Part shown: piece after piece, positions 8,027-16,859 of the stretch
How positions within the stretch are numbered: the first letter of the stretch is position 1
Layout: the number at the start of each line of letters is the position of its first letter
Assembly (NCBI RefSeq): GCF_012641265.1
Contig: NZ_JABAHZ010000004.1
Coordinates: 1 to 64,000 of the forward strand
Source of the DNA: Chitinophaga eiseniae
GTDB lineage: Bacteria; Bacteroidota; Bacteroidia; Chitinophagales; Chitinophagaceae
DNA length: 64,000 bases
Reading direction: 5' to 3'
Notes under the pieces: generated by a model
The model's database searches: none
What the model was told of the DNA's origin: nothing
The model's input: the letters and a program-made list of their open reading frames with translations, nothing else
Made by a program: the position numbers and the translations under genes

Positions 8027-8273
8027 AAATGTTATAACAGCTATTTAGCCCGGCTATCAAGGATTCCCTGGTTTTTCTTATTTTTGTCGTTTGCCGTTTT
8101 TACCGGCAGAACAGGTGCTTTTACCGATATTGTCCGTATGCTAACCTAAACACGTTTTAATAAAGAAGAATGTACTGCTAATTTTGAGAATGGATTCTTC
8201 AGCGGTGAAGGGAAACCATTTATTGTATCGTCATTAGTATTTAAACAGCCAAACCCGTAAATCTCCAAATTAT

Positions 8274-9515
8274 ATGCAAACATCGAAGAAAGCCGCCATG
8301 AGCTTTATTTTTATCACATTGTTGATAGATATAATGGGATGGGGATTAATTATTCCTGTCATGGCCGACTTGATTGCCCAGCTGAAAGGTATCCCGGTAA
8401 ATCAGGCCAGTCCGTATGGCGCCATGTTATTATCTGTTTTTGCTATCATGCAATTTTCATTTGCTCCGGTGGTGGGTAACCTGAGCGACAAGTATGGTCG
8501 TCGTCCCGTATTGTTATTATCATTATTCGGTTTTGGTATAGACTACGTCATCCTGGCCCTGGCACCTTCCTTTGGCTGGTTGTTTGTAGGCCGTGTGATT
8601 GCCGGTATTACCGGTGCCAGCTTTACTACGGCTTCTGCCTACATCGCAGATGTAAGCACCGATGAAACCACTAAGGCGAAGAACTTCGGGTTAATTGGTG
8701 CCGCCTTTGGGTTGGGCTTTGTACTGGGTCCTGCCTTGGGCGCGCTGTTAGCGAAATGGGGCATCCGTGCACCGTTTTACGCCGCCGCGGCCCTGTGTTT
8801 GCTCAACTGCCTGTACGGTTACTTCCTGTTGCCCGAATCCCTGAGTAAAGAAAACCGCCGTCCATTTGAGTGGAAAAGAGCGAACCCTTTTGGCTCCCTC
8901 AAATTTTTAACTTCTCATCCTGAAATCGGTGGACTGGCCCTCAGCTTTTTCCTGATTTACCTGGGAGCACAGTCTGTGCAGGGTAACTGGAACTTCTTTA
9001 CCATCTATCGCTTTCACTGGAGCGAGCAAATGGTGGGTATTTCCCTGGCAGTAGTAGGGGTCTTGGTAGGTGCTGTACAAGCAGGATTAACCAGGGTCAT
9101 CAACCCGAAGATCGGGAATGAAAAAAGTATCTACATCGGTTTATGTCTCTATACATTCGGACTAATACTCTTTGCCTTTGCTTCGCAGGGCTGGATGATG
9201 TTCGTATTCCTGGTGCCTTATTGCCTGGGTGGTATTTGCGGACCTTCCCTGCAATCCGTGATTTCCAGTCATGCGCCCGCAAACCAGCAGGGCGAACTGC
9301 AAGGCGCTTTAACCAGCCTGATGAGCCTTGCTTCTGTGGTCGGTCCATTGATCATGAACAGCACATTCTCGTACTTTACTACAGATAAAGCGCCCTTCTA
9401 TTTCCCGGGGATACACTTCCTCATCGGGGCTGCCTGTATGCTGATCAGTGTAATTCTCATCAGCCGGGTAATGAACCGCGACCGGCACATGCAGCCGGAG
9501 CTGGTGAAAAAATAA
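8274..9515 (+). CDS. MFS drug exporter of the TetA-like class
   Basis: This major facilitator superfamily protein has 413 residues and twelve predicted membrane segments. The loop 2-3 signature GNLSDKYGRRPVLL (about 65-78) and the motif-C-like GAAFGLGFVLGPALGALL in segment 5 identify a drug:H+ antiporter of the TCR/Tet type. The substrate cannot be told from sequence, and no TetR regulator is adjacent. It is preceded by about 250 bp of non-coding DNA with a possible TATTTTTG promoter element at 8079. A very large palindrome follows its stop codon. Confidence 0.88.
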   Translation: MQTSKKAAMSFIFITLLIDIMGWGLIIPVMADLIAQLKGIPVNQASPYGAMLLSVFAIMQFSFAPVVGNLSDKYGRRPVLLLSLFGFGIDYVILALAPSFGWLFVGRVIAGITGASFTTASAYIADVSTDETTKAKNFGLIGAAFGLGFVLGPALGALLAKWGIRAPFYAAAALCLLNCLYGYFLLPESLSKENRRPFEWKRANPFGSLKFLTSHPEIGGLALSFFLIYLGAQSVQGNWNFFTIYRFHWSEQMVGISLAVVGVLVGAVQAGLTRVINPKIGNEKSIYIGLCLYTFGLILFAFASQGWMMFVFLVPYCLGGICGPSLQSVISSHAPANQQGELQGALTSLMSLASVVGPLIMNSTFSYFTTDKAPFYFPGIHFLIGAACMLISVILISRVMNRDRHMQPELVKK

Positions 9516-9517
9516 TT

Positions 9518-9704
9518 AGGTTGTATTTTCTCGCCAAGGCGCAAAGCAGCTAAGAATTTAGAAAGAAGAAAAGCAAATTTTAAGCCCGCAAAGCGGGGAG
9601 ATTGTATAGAATGATACAACATAATCTCCCCGCTTTGCGGGCTTAAAATTTGCTTCAATCTCCGCTCCTTAGCTGCTTTGCGCCTTGGCGAGAAAATACA
9701 ACCT
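9518..9704. repeat. 187-bp nested palindrome between convergent genes
   Basis: Outer arms 9518-9554 and 9668-9704 are perfect 37-bp inverted repeats. Inside them are perfect 33-bp arms (9571-9603 and 9623-9655), with a small 6-bp palindrome at the centre. The asymmetric filler segments (9555-9570 and 9656-9667) are unpaired. It lies between the MFS gene (+) and the permease gene (-), so it can terminate both. The two-tier structure resembles one palindrome inserted into another. The outer arms contain CGCCTTGGCGAGAAA and GCAAAGC-type motifs also hinted at near position 135. Confidence 0.9.
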
Positions 9705-9729
9705 GATTATTCTTCAGGGAGATAAATAC

Positions 9730-12114
9730 TTACTCCGATCTTAACGATTTTACTGGATTCATCAGCGCTGCCTTTATCGATTGATAGCTGACGGTTAGCA
9801 GTGCAATAAGCAGTGCACCGCCACAGGTACTGAGGATGAGCCACAACGAAATATCTGTGCGGTACTGGAAATTTTTCAGCCAGTCATTCATGAAGTAATA
9901 CGCCACCGGTACAGCGATCAACAGTGCAATGAGTACCAGTTGCACAAAGTCTTTCGTCATCAAACGCCATAAGTTAAATACAGTGGCGCCCATTACTTTA
10001 CGGACACCTACTTCTTTCATCCGTTGTTCTGCCATAAAAGACGCCATACCAAATAAGCCAAGGCAGCTGATGAAGATAGCGAGTACGGCAAAGAAGCTGG
10101 ACAGTTTACCGATACGGCGCTCCGCATCGAATTTGTCAGCATAAACATTGTCAACAAAGTGGTACAGGAAAGGAACGCCAGGATTATATTTTTTCAATAC
10201 CTCTTCTACCTGTACCAGCGCGGCACTGGTTTGTTTAGCAGGATTAAGCCGGGCAGTAAGATTTTCCTTGGTATTGTAATCGAGCGTAAATACGGTCCGG
10301 AATACCGGGCGATACGGCGATTCCATCACCATATCTTTTATCACGCCAATCACTGTAAATGGTTTACCGTCTACTTTCACAATTTCGCCAACGGGATTTT
10401 TAAAGCCCATGAATTTGGCGGCCGATTCATTCAGGATCATGGCAGTAGAATCTGAGGCAAAAGTCCTGGAGAAATCTCGGCCATCGGCGATTTGCCAGTT
10501 AATCGTTTTCCCGTAATCATGGGAAACCGTTACGGCGTTAAAGTTTCCTTGCGTGCCTGGCAGCATGCCTTTCCAGGTGTACCCATTATTAACAGCATTG
10601 ATTTCTGTAGTAGAACCGGAAGAGAAAGTCATATCGGTAATAGCGCCGGATGCGATCAATTCCTGGCGGATAGGCTCATAATTCTTGGCCAGTGCCTCGT
10701 TTCTTACGGGGATGGAGATGAGCCCTTCCCGGCTATAGGCAATGGGTCTGCTTTGTGCAAATTTGATTTGTTTGAATACGACTACGGTGCCTATGATCAG
10801 GATAACAGATACGGCAAACTGTACCACTACCATCATTTTCCGGGGAATAGCCGCTGAACGGCCCGCCCGGAATGTACCTTTTAACACTTTCACCGGTTCA
10901 AAAGACGACAAGTAGAGTGCAGGGTAACTGCCGGCCAGCAAACCGGTAAATAGGGTAATACCCAGTGCTGCCAGCCAGAACAGCGGATTGTTAAATGGAA
11001 TATTTACTCTTTTATCAGCCATGTCATTAAAGGCTGGTAAACTTACTTGTACCAGTACCAGCGCCAGCATCAATGCGATCAAGGCAATGATCAGCGACTC
11101 GCTGAGAAACTGCGTCACCAGCTGACCGCGGATAGAGCCAATCGCCTTCCGGATGCCTACTTCTTTTGCCCGCTTTTCAGAACGGGCTGTGCTGAGGTTC
11201 ATAAAGTTGATACAGGCCAGCAATAATACAAATGCCCCAATGATACTAAAGAGCCATACAAACTGGATCCTGCCACCTATATTTTTCCCATCTTTCCAGT
11301 CGTTATATAAATGCCATTCACTCATCGGCTGCAGGAAGATTTCTGGCTTAAAGGCTGCATCCTGGGCCCGTACTTTACGTAGTTTTACATCTTTTATTTT
11401 AGCTGATACCTTTTCCAGGTCGGCATTATCTGCCAGCTGGGCATAGGCTTGTGTGAAGTTGGATCTCCACGGATTTTCCATCTCCCGGATCCAGGTTTCA
11501 GTGGTCAGCATCAATTCCCAGGGCGCCATAAAGGCCAGGTCATGAAAGGCAGAATTATAGGGGAGGTCTTCATATACCCCGGTCACTTTTACGTCTGTGC
11601 CTCCATCTAATTTAATCAGTTGGTCGAGCGGTTCTATATTGCCAAATAATGCCTTCGCGGCAGAAGCGGACAGCAGGATGGAGTGCGGATCTTTTAACCC
11701 TGCCCGGGTACCTTTCAGCATATGGAGACTTAACATCTCCGGGAAATCCGGTTCAAAATAATTACCCGTTTTGAAAATCCCCTGGTTGTTGTATTTCAGG
11801 AGATGCTCGTATGGCCAGGAAGCCATGGAGATGTATTTAAAGTCGCTGCCGTATTTATCGCGAATCTCATCGCCGAGCAGGTAAGGAACGGCATTTTGCG
11901 TTCCTGTTACACCATTGAAGGTTTGGTTTTGCTTGATGGCAACGATACGATTATAATGTTCGTGGTTTTTGCTGAAAGTAAGTTCATCGTAAAGCCATAA
12001 CCCAATCAGCATCGTCACCGCCATACCGATAGACAGACCGGCTATATTGATCAGCGAAAAGGTTTTGTTTTTCAGGAGATTTCTCCAGGCAACTTTAGTA
12101 TGACTTCTTAGCAT
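9730..12114 (-). CDS. FtsX/MacB-type ABC transporter permease
   Basis: The 794-aa protein is built as a tandem permease. An N-terminal membrane segment (about 18-42) is followed by a MacB_PCD periplasmic domain, then three FtsX core segments (about 285-400) with the EVGIRKAIGS coupling motif. A further segment (about 430-450), a second periplasmic domain, and a final FtsX core with KEVGVRKVMGA (about 680-790) complete it. This doubled layout is typical of Bacteroidota permeases that export peptides or lipids or signal to the envelope. No ATPase is adjacent, so the partner is encoded elsewhere. It is divergent from the small RiPP-like peptide gene. Confidence 0.9.
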   Translation of the reverse strand: MLRSHTKVAWRNLLKNKTFSLINIAGLSIGMAVTMLIGLWLYDELTFSKNHEHYNRIVAIKQNQTFNGVTGTQNAVPYLLGDEIRDKYGSDFKYISMASWPYEHLLKYNNQGIFKTGNYFEPDFPEMLSLHMLKGTRAGLKDPHSILLSASAAKALFGNIEPLDQLIKLDGGTDVKVTGVYEDLPYNSAFHDLAFMAPWELMLTTETWIREMENPWRSNFTQAYAQLADNADLEKVSAKIKDVKLRKVRAQDAAFKPEIFLQPMSEWHLYNDWKDGKNIGGRIQFVWLFSIIGAFVLLLACINFMNLSTARSEKRAKEVGIRKAIGSIRGQLVTQFLSESLIIALIALMLALVLVQVSLPAFNDMADKRVNIPFNNPLFWLAALGITLFTGLLAGSYPALYLSSFEPVKVLKGTFRAGRSAAIPRKMMVVVQFAVSVILIIGTVVVFKQIKFAQSRPIAYSREGLISIPVRNEALAKNYEPIRQELIASGAITDMTFSSGSTTEINAVNNGYTWKGMLPGTQGNFNAVTVSHDYGKTINWQIADGRDFSRTFASDSTAMILNESAAKFMGFKNPVGEIVKVDGKPFTVIGVIKDMVMESPYRPVFRTVFTLDYNTKENLTARLNPAKQTSAALVQVEEVLKKYNPGVPFLYHFVDNVYADKFDAERRIGKLSSFFAVLAIFISCLGLFGMASFMAEQRMKEVGVRKVMGATVFNLWRLMTKDFVQLVLIALLIAVPVAYYFMNDWLKNFQYRTDISLWLILSTCGGALLIALLTVSYQSIKAALMNPVKSLRSE

Positions 12115-12390
12115 GTCAGAATAGTTTGCATGGGGGTAGCAAGAAAGTTGCCATTCCCCTAAAGTGTTTTATATCTGTAGGTTACAGATCTTTGGCAACC
12201 GCAAAATGTTCGCTTATGAACAGCGTATGTTGAAAAGCGGACGATTGCCGGTGTGCTGAAAATAAGCAATTTTTCTTGTGGTAGCAGCCGGGGAGCTGCA
12301 TCCCGTAAAACAGGGATTTATGGCGGGAGATGAAAAGTTCTCATTCGGGGTGATTAAATTCGGTGATTGTTAACTTAAAAATTACCACCA

Positions 12391-12555
12391 ATGAAACAGC
12401 AACCCTCAAAAAAAATGCAGCTGGGAGTCATTAAAATTGCTAAGCTCAATGCTGCCGCAAATGCTACTCCTGCCCAGCCTAATCATTTATTGAGCAATTC
12501 CAGTTGCGGACATATCTGCCCAACTGTTTGCTCTTTAAACTGCACTACGCTGTAG
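12391..12555 (+). CDS. Small RiPP-like precursor peptide with lanthipeptide-type leader
   Basis: The 54-aa peptide starts MKQQPSKKMQLGVIKIAKLN and continues to a core rich in Ser, Thr and Cys, with Cys at positions 39, 43, 47 and 51. The leader matches the KKLxLxKxTIAxLN pattern of class I lanthipeptide precursors (pinensin-like) known from Chitinophaga. The coding span is clean and ends in TAG. No LanB, LanC, protease or dedicated transporter lies nearby; the only membrane protein close by is the divergent FtsX/MacB-type permease. A long hairpin follows 12 bp after the stop and may act as terminator. I infer an orphan precursor that is either modified in trans or a decayed relic. Confidence 0.7.
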   Translation: MKQQPSKKMQLGVIKIAKLNAAANATPAQPNHLLSNSSCGHICPTVCSLNCTTL

Positions 12556-12567
12556 AGCGGAAAGCAT

Positions 12568-12661
12568 AAAGTGGAAAGCAAAAAGCTATTGCTGCGAATG
12601 ATCTTTGCGGATATTACATCGCATTGTTCATTCGCAGCAATAGCTTTTTGCTTTCCGCTTT
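12568..12661. repeat. 34-bp-arm hairpin element, copy 1
   Basis: Arms 12568-12601 and 12628-12661 pair over 34 bp with a single G-U and enclose a 26-nt loop. It directly follows the RiPP-like gene. The core (AAAGCAAAAAGCTATTG, then GAATGA) matches copy 2 at 22815-22911, while the differing bases are matched on both arms. It can act as a terminator in both directions because T-runs sit inside the arms. Confidence 0.85.
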
Positions 12662-12789
12662 TCGCTTTCTGCTTTTCTCCTGGCGCTTTCCGCTCCCCAC
12701 AATCAAAATAACATGTAAATTAGTCAAGATGCAACTGGTGTGTTGCTATCAAAGCGGGTTACATTTGACTAGCTAGAAAAATTCCACAC

Positions 12790-13677
12790 ATGAGCTTTGA
12801 TCAACTGGTATTGGGAACGGCAGGCATTGGAGGTATCTGGGGAGCGGTAGTACGGGAAGATTCCATACAAACCATTCTCCAGGCACTAGAAGCTGGCGTC
12901 ACCGCCATCGACACTGCCCCGGCTTACCGGGATGCAGAAGAGATGGTAGGATCCGCTCTGCGGCAGTGGACAGGTCCGCGGCCTTTTATCAGTTCCAAAG
13001 TGGGGCGTTTGCCGGGCAAAACTGCCGAAGATGCTCATTATGATTATAGCCGCAGTGCCATGTGGCGCAGCGTGGAAAATACCCTGCACAAACTGCAGGT
13101 AGATTCCCTGGACCTGCTTTTCCTGCACGATCCCGAAGGCATGTCGGAGCTTGAGTTTGCGGCAGCCGTTGCCGTGATGCAGGAGCTGCAGCAACAAAAA
13201 TATACCCATGCGCTGGGCATAGGAGGCAACCCTCCGCCTTTTGCCTGGAAATGGTTGCAGCAGGGCATCTTCAGCACCCTGATGGAATTTAACCGGCTTA
13301 ATGCTATACAAACGCCGGCGCTTCATACTTCCTTACCCGCCTGTGTGCGCGCGGATATCCACTACTATGCCGCCAGCCCTTTGTATATGGGCCTGCTGGG
13401 CAAGTCGCTGGAAAATTTCAGCACCACGCCGCCAGCCTGGTTGCCCGCTGCGGCGATCAGCAAAGCCCGGCAACTGGCGCTGCTGGCGGAGGAGGCAGGA
13501 ATAACCCTGCCTACGCTGGCACATCGGTTTTTGCAAACCATACCCGTTAAATACAAAGTGGTAATCGGCTCCTCCAACCCGGTGGAGCTGGCAGCCACTC
13601 TGCAAAGTTTCGGCGAAGGCCCGTTGCCGCCGCATCTGTATGAAAAAATTTTACAAATCAGTCAGGAATATCAATAA
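12790..13677 (+). CDS. Aldo/keto reductase, probable aldose 1-dehydrogenase
   Basis: This 295-aa TIM-barrel oxidoreductase has the aldo/keto reductase tetrad: Asp in AIDTAPAY, the Tyr of the same motif, Lys in SSKVGRLPG and His in LFLHDPEG. The late GSSNPVELAATL segment fits the NADP-binding loop. The sequence style is close to D-threo-aldose (L-fucose/L-galactose) 1-dehydrogenases. Its stop overlaps the start of the enolase-superfamily gene (TAATG). Oxidation of a sugar to its lactone or aldonate followed by dehydration is the likely pair of steps. The sugar is not determined. Confidence 0.85.
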   Translation: MSFDQLVLGTAGIGGIWGAVVREDSIQTILQALEAGVTAIDTAPAYRDAEEMVGSALRQWTGPRPFISSKVGRLPGKTAEDAHYDYSRSAMWRSVENTLHKLQVDSLDLLFLHDPEGMSELEFAAAVAVMQELQQQKYTHALGIGGNPPPFAWKWLQQGIFSTLMEFNRLNAIQTPALHTSLPACVRADIHYYAASPLYMGLLGKSLENFSTTPPAWLPAAAISKARQLALLAEEAGITLPTLAHRFLQTIPVKYKVVIGSSNPVELAATLQSFGEGPLPPHLYEKILQISQEYQ

Positions 13678-14852
13678 TGAACCAATCTATCTCATCCGAA
13701 GTATTTAATATCAGGAGCGTCCGCATCCAGGTACTGGAGCCGGTTCCCGCCGTTACCCCATTCCAGGATGCCACCATGGGACCCTTCCTTACATTTGGAC
13801 TGGCCATGATCATCATCGAAGATGAAAACGGCATCCAGGGTGAAGCCCCGGTTTTTTCCAGCTATACCAATATCCTGGAATCCTGCTTCCTGCCTATCCT
13901 GCTGCACAGCAGGAATGTGCCCTACAGCGAATTATATACCCGCCTCTATTGGTCGATACGCAATGAGGGCTTCCGTGGCGCAGCTGCCGCTATGCTCGGA
14001 CAGGTAGACATTGCCCTGCACGACCTGGCAGCACGCCGGGCAGGCATGCCCTTACACCGGTACCTCGGCGCTACGCGCGATGCCGTGAAAATGTATGGCA
14101 GTGGCGGCGGTACCAACTATACATTGCAGCAGCTGGAAACAGAAATGCGCGTGTTCCTGGATGCTGGAGCAGATTGCTATAAAATGAAGATCGGGAAGGA
14201 TTTCGGATCGAGGTTAGCCGAAGATGTGGAGCGGGTTAAATTTGTCCGCAGTTTCCTCGGGCCAAAGGTAAGGCTGGCCGTAGATGTAAACCAGGTGTGG
14301 TCTGCCGAACAGGCGCTCCGCTTCCTGGACGCCACGGCTGACCAGGATCTTGCCTGGCTGGAAGAACCGGTACATTCGGCAGCGGTAGACCAGATACGCG
14401 TCTTGTGTTCGCAATCGCCCGTACCTATTGCCTTCGGTGAATCGGAGCGTACTTCCAAAGTATTTCCCACCCTGCTGGAAATGGGTGTCAGGCATTTACA
14501 ACCAGTGCCCACACAGATTGCCGGTGTTCGGGAATGGATGGAAGCCCGGGACCTGGCCGCATCGGCCGGGGTAGAATTTTCTTCCGGCGGATACTCCCTG
14601 CATACAACCGGGCTTATGGCTACTGCAAATCCTGATTGTCGTGTAGAATACCTATATTCCATTATGCATGGGTTGGAGCAGTATTTTTCCGTGAAACCGG
14701 AATGGAAGCAGGGAACTTTTGTATTGCCCGATATTCCCGGTATCCCGGTAAGAATAGATTGGGAGTACTGGAACCGTGCCGGTAAGGTGATTCGCAGCGC
14801 TCACTGGAATGCCTCGGAAGTAAATGCTTACCGGCCCAATGTTACGTTATGA
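13677..14852 (+). CDS. Enolase-superfamily (mandelate racemase/muconate lactonizing) enzyme
   Basis: The 391-aa protein has the enolase-superfamily N-terminal capping domain (about 1-135) and a beta/alpha barrel. Visible catalytic residues are the KxK pair Lys169/Lys171, the metal ligands Asp203 (in VDVNQ), Glu229 (in LEEP) and Glu255 (in FGESE), and a C-terminal SGGYSLH segment. These support a Mg-dependent sugar-acid dehydratase or epimerase. Coupled to an aldose dehydrogenase, a symporter and a mutarotase, it probably dehydrates the aldonate of a deoxy- or neutral sugar to a 2-keto-3-deoxy acid. The exact substrate cannot be read from sequence. Confidence 0.85.
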   Translation: MNQSISSEVFNIRSVRIQVLEPVPAVTPFQDATMGPFLTFGLAMIIIEDENGIQGEAPVFSSYTNILESCFLPILLHSRNVPYSELYTRLYWSIRNEGFRGAAAAMLGQVDIALHDLAARRAGMPLHRYLGATRDAVKMYGSGGGTNYTLQQLETEMRVFLDAGADCYKMKIGKDFGSRLAEDVERVKFVRSFLGPKVRLAVDVNQVWSAEQALRFLDATADQDLAWLEEPVHSAAVDQIRVLCSQSPVPIAFGESERTSKVFPTLLEMGVRHLQPVPTQIAGVREWMEARDLAASAGVEFSSGGYSLHTTGLMATANPDCRVEYLYSIMHGLEQYFSVKPEWKQGTFVLPDIPGIPVRIDWEYWNRAGKVIRSAHWNASEVNAYRPNVTL

Positions 14853-14871
14853 TCCATAAAATCTCGATACC

Positions 14872-16434
14872 TTGCAATTTACGCTAACCACTCCCGATTA
14901 CGGGGTATTATGCCTGTATTTCATAGCGTTGTTTATGACAGGGTTTTACCTGAACAGGTATAACCGTGCTGCCGGGCGGGATATATTCCTGGGCGGACGT
15001 TCCTTGCGATGGTGGCAGATAGGCTTTTCCATGTTCAGCGCCAATGCAGGTCCGTCTATGCTGGTGGGATTTGCCAGTATAGGATTTACCCAGGGTGTGG
15101 TAGGCAGTAATTTTGAATGGCTGGCATGGGCGTTTCTTTTCCTGTTGTCCATGTTTTTCCTGCCGCATTATATTTCCACGAAAGTATCTACCATGCCACA
15201 GTTTCTGCTGGTGCGGTTTGGGAAGCCTTCCTATAATTTCCTGGTGATCTATAGCCTGATATCCATCCTCGTGGTTTGGCTGGGAAGCGCCCTGTATGCG
15301 GGAGGGCTTATTATTTCACAGGTATTCGGCATCTCCTTATTACATGCAGTGCTTACGATCGCGGTGATTGCCTCGAGTTTTACCGCGGTGGGAGGTTTAA
15401 AGGCGGTGGTAAGAACCGGCATTTTTCAATCGCTTATCATCATCCTTTCTTCTATTATTTTAGGTTGGCTGGCACTGAAGAAAATTGGTGGAATATCCGC
15501 ATTTGCACAGGGTGCACCGGCCGATTACTGGAAGCTTTTTCGCCCGGCTTCAGACCCCCAGTATTCCTGGGTAGCTATCCTGTTGGGATACCCGGTGGTA
15601 GGCATTTACTACTGGTGCACCGATCAAACCATTGTACAAAAAGTGCTCGCGGCCAAAGATGTGCGGGAAGGACAATATGGCGCTATTTTTATCTCCTTCC
15701 TGAAAATTATCATGCCGTTTATCTTCATATTTCCGGGGATCATGTGTTTTGTGTTGTACCGGGATATTGCCCAGCCAGACAATGCCTATATTACACTGGT
15801 CAGCCAGGTAATGCCGCATGGCTTGTTGGGGCTCTGTATCGCAGCATTGATAGCAGCATTGATTGATACCATTTCTTCGGGACTTAACTCTTTCAGTACG
15901 GTATTTACACTGGATGTATTATCCCGCTTCCGGGAAATGGACGACCGCGCCAAAAGACGTAGCGGTCAATGGAGTACCTTGCTGGCGGCAATTTTGGCGG
16001 TGGGCGTAGCCTGGCTTTTCTCTTTATCCGGGAAAGGTTTTTTTGAACTGAGCCAGGGATTGGTGTCTATCCTGGCGCCGCCCTTGTCGGTGGTATTTGT
16101 TGGAGGTATTTCCTGGAAGCGGGTGAATAAAACGGCGGCGGAAGTGGTGCTATATGGAGGAGGAATGGTATGCCTGCTGGTAGGGGCCTGTCATGTATTG
16201 AACTTCCCATCGAAAGCTTTCTGGCCTCATTTCCTGTTGTTGTCGTTTTACCTGTTCCTCACTATGTTCATCGTACTGATTGGTGTAACATTATGCACGA
16301 AGCCACCCACCGAAAACGTATTGCCGTCTATCGTAGAATCGTGGAAGGAGCGGGCGCCGGGCAGCAGGAGGGTTTGGGTGCTGTGGGCATTACTGGCACT
16401 GGTGATGGGAGCTATCTATATTTACTTTAGTTAA
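14872..16434 (+). CDS. Sodium/solute symporter (SSS family)
   Basis: The protein has about 520 residues and roughly 13-14 membrane segments, with the SSS-type core (FLGGRSLRWWQIGFSMFSANAG near 40-60, and YWCTDQTIVQKVLAAKD near 245-265, a strong SGLT-like signature). It is 20 bp from the preceding gene and 5 bp from the next, so it belongs to the same operon. It should import the sugar or sugar acid handled by the flanking enzymes. The only plausible start is a TTG at 14872; the first in-frame ATG lies within the first membrane segment. Confidence 0.88.
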   Translation: MQFTLTTPDYGVLCLYFIALFMTGFYLNRYNRAAGRDIFLGGRSLRWWQIGFSMFSANAGPSMLVGFASIGFTQGVVGSNFEWLAWAFLFLLSMFFLPHYISTKVSTMPQFLLVRFGKPSYNFLVIYSLISILVVWLGSALYAGGLIISQVFGISLLHAVLTIAVIASSFTAVGGLKAVVRTGIFQSLIIILSSIILGWLALKKIGGISAFAQGAPADYWKLFRPASDPQYSWVAILLGYPVVGIYYWCTDQTIVQKVLAAKDVREGQYGAIFISFLKIIMPFIFIFPGIMCFVLYRDIAQPDNAYITLVSQVMPHGLLGLCIAALIAALIDTISSGLNSFSTVFTLDVLSRFREMDDRAKRRSGQWSTLLAAILAVGVAWLFSLSGKGFFELSQGLVSILAPPLSVVFVGGISWKRVNKTAAEVVLYGGGMVCLLVGACHVLNFPSKAFWPHFLLLSFYLFLTMFIVLIGVTLCTKPPTENVLPSIVESWKERAPGSRRVWVLWALLALVMGAIYIYFS

Positions 16435-16438
16435 AGAA

Positions 16439-16858
16439 ATGCATATGATGAAAATACTTTTGCTGGTAACAGGTATCCTGTTAGGCGTAAGCTGTAGCGT
16501 ACATAAATCACATTCAGTAGAGAAGGTATTTGTGGTGAATATTAAGCCGGGAGAGGCAAATCTACAGGCTTATCTCAACTATCACCAGCATATATGGCCG
16601 GAAGTAGAAGCGGGGTTCAGGAAAGCGGGGTATGAAGATATCCGCCTGTTTCGCAGCGAACATACGGTAGTGATGATCGTAACCGTGCCGGAAGGGGCTG
16701 ATCTTGATGCTATGGGGAAGAAGGCGGAAGCCTCACATCCCCGCTGTGCGGAGTGGAACCGGCTGATGGCAGGTTACCAGGAAGGTGTAACCGGAACGCA
16801 ACCGGGACAAACCTGGAGCGCCATGGAGCCGCTCTACCACTTTAGCGGAAGCCGGTAA
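16439..16858 (+). CDS. L-rhamnose mutarotase family protein, predicted lipoprotein
   Basis: This 139-aa protein begins with a hydrophobic stretch and a lipobox (LGVSC, Cys near residue 19). A RhaM-type alpha/beta domain follows, in which the YLNYHQHIWPEVEAGF segment and the HPRCAEWNRLM segment are recognisable. RhaM proteins interconvert sugar anomers and are normally cytosolic, so a lipid-anchored version is unusual. Start codons at 16439, 16445 and 16448 are all possible. It ends the sugar operon and meets the AraC gene tail-to-tail with a 1-bp gap. Confidence 0.82.
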   Translation: MHMMKILLLVTGILLGVSCSVHKSHSVEKVFVVNIKPGEANLQAYLNYHQHIWPEVEAGFRKAGYEDIRLFRSEHTVVMIVTVPEGADLDAMGKKAEASHPRCAEWNRLMAGYQEGVTGTQPGQTWSAMEPLYHFSGSR

Positions 16859-16859
16859 T

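Noticed and set aside
9518..9704. Insertion-sequence or transposon ends
   Set aside because: The inverted repeats enclose no transposase and no target duplication could be identified; better described as a palindromic repeat.
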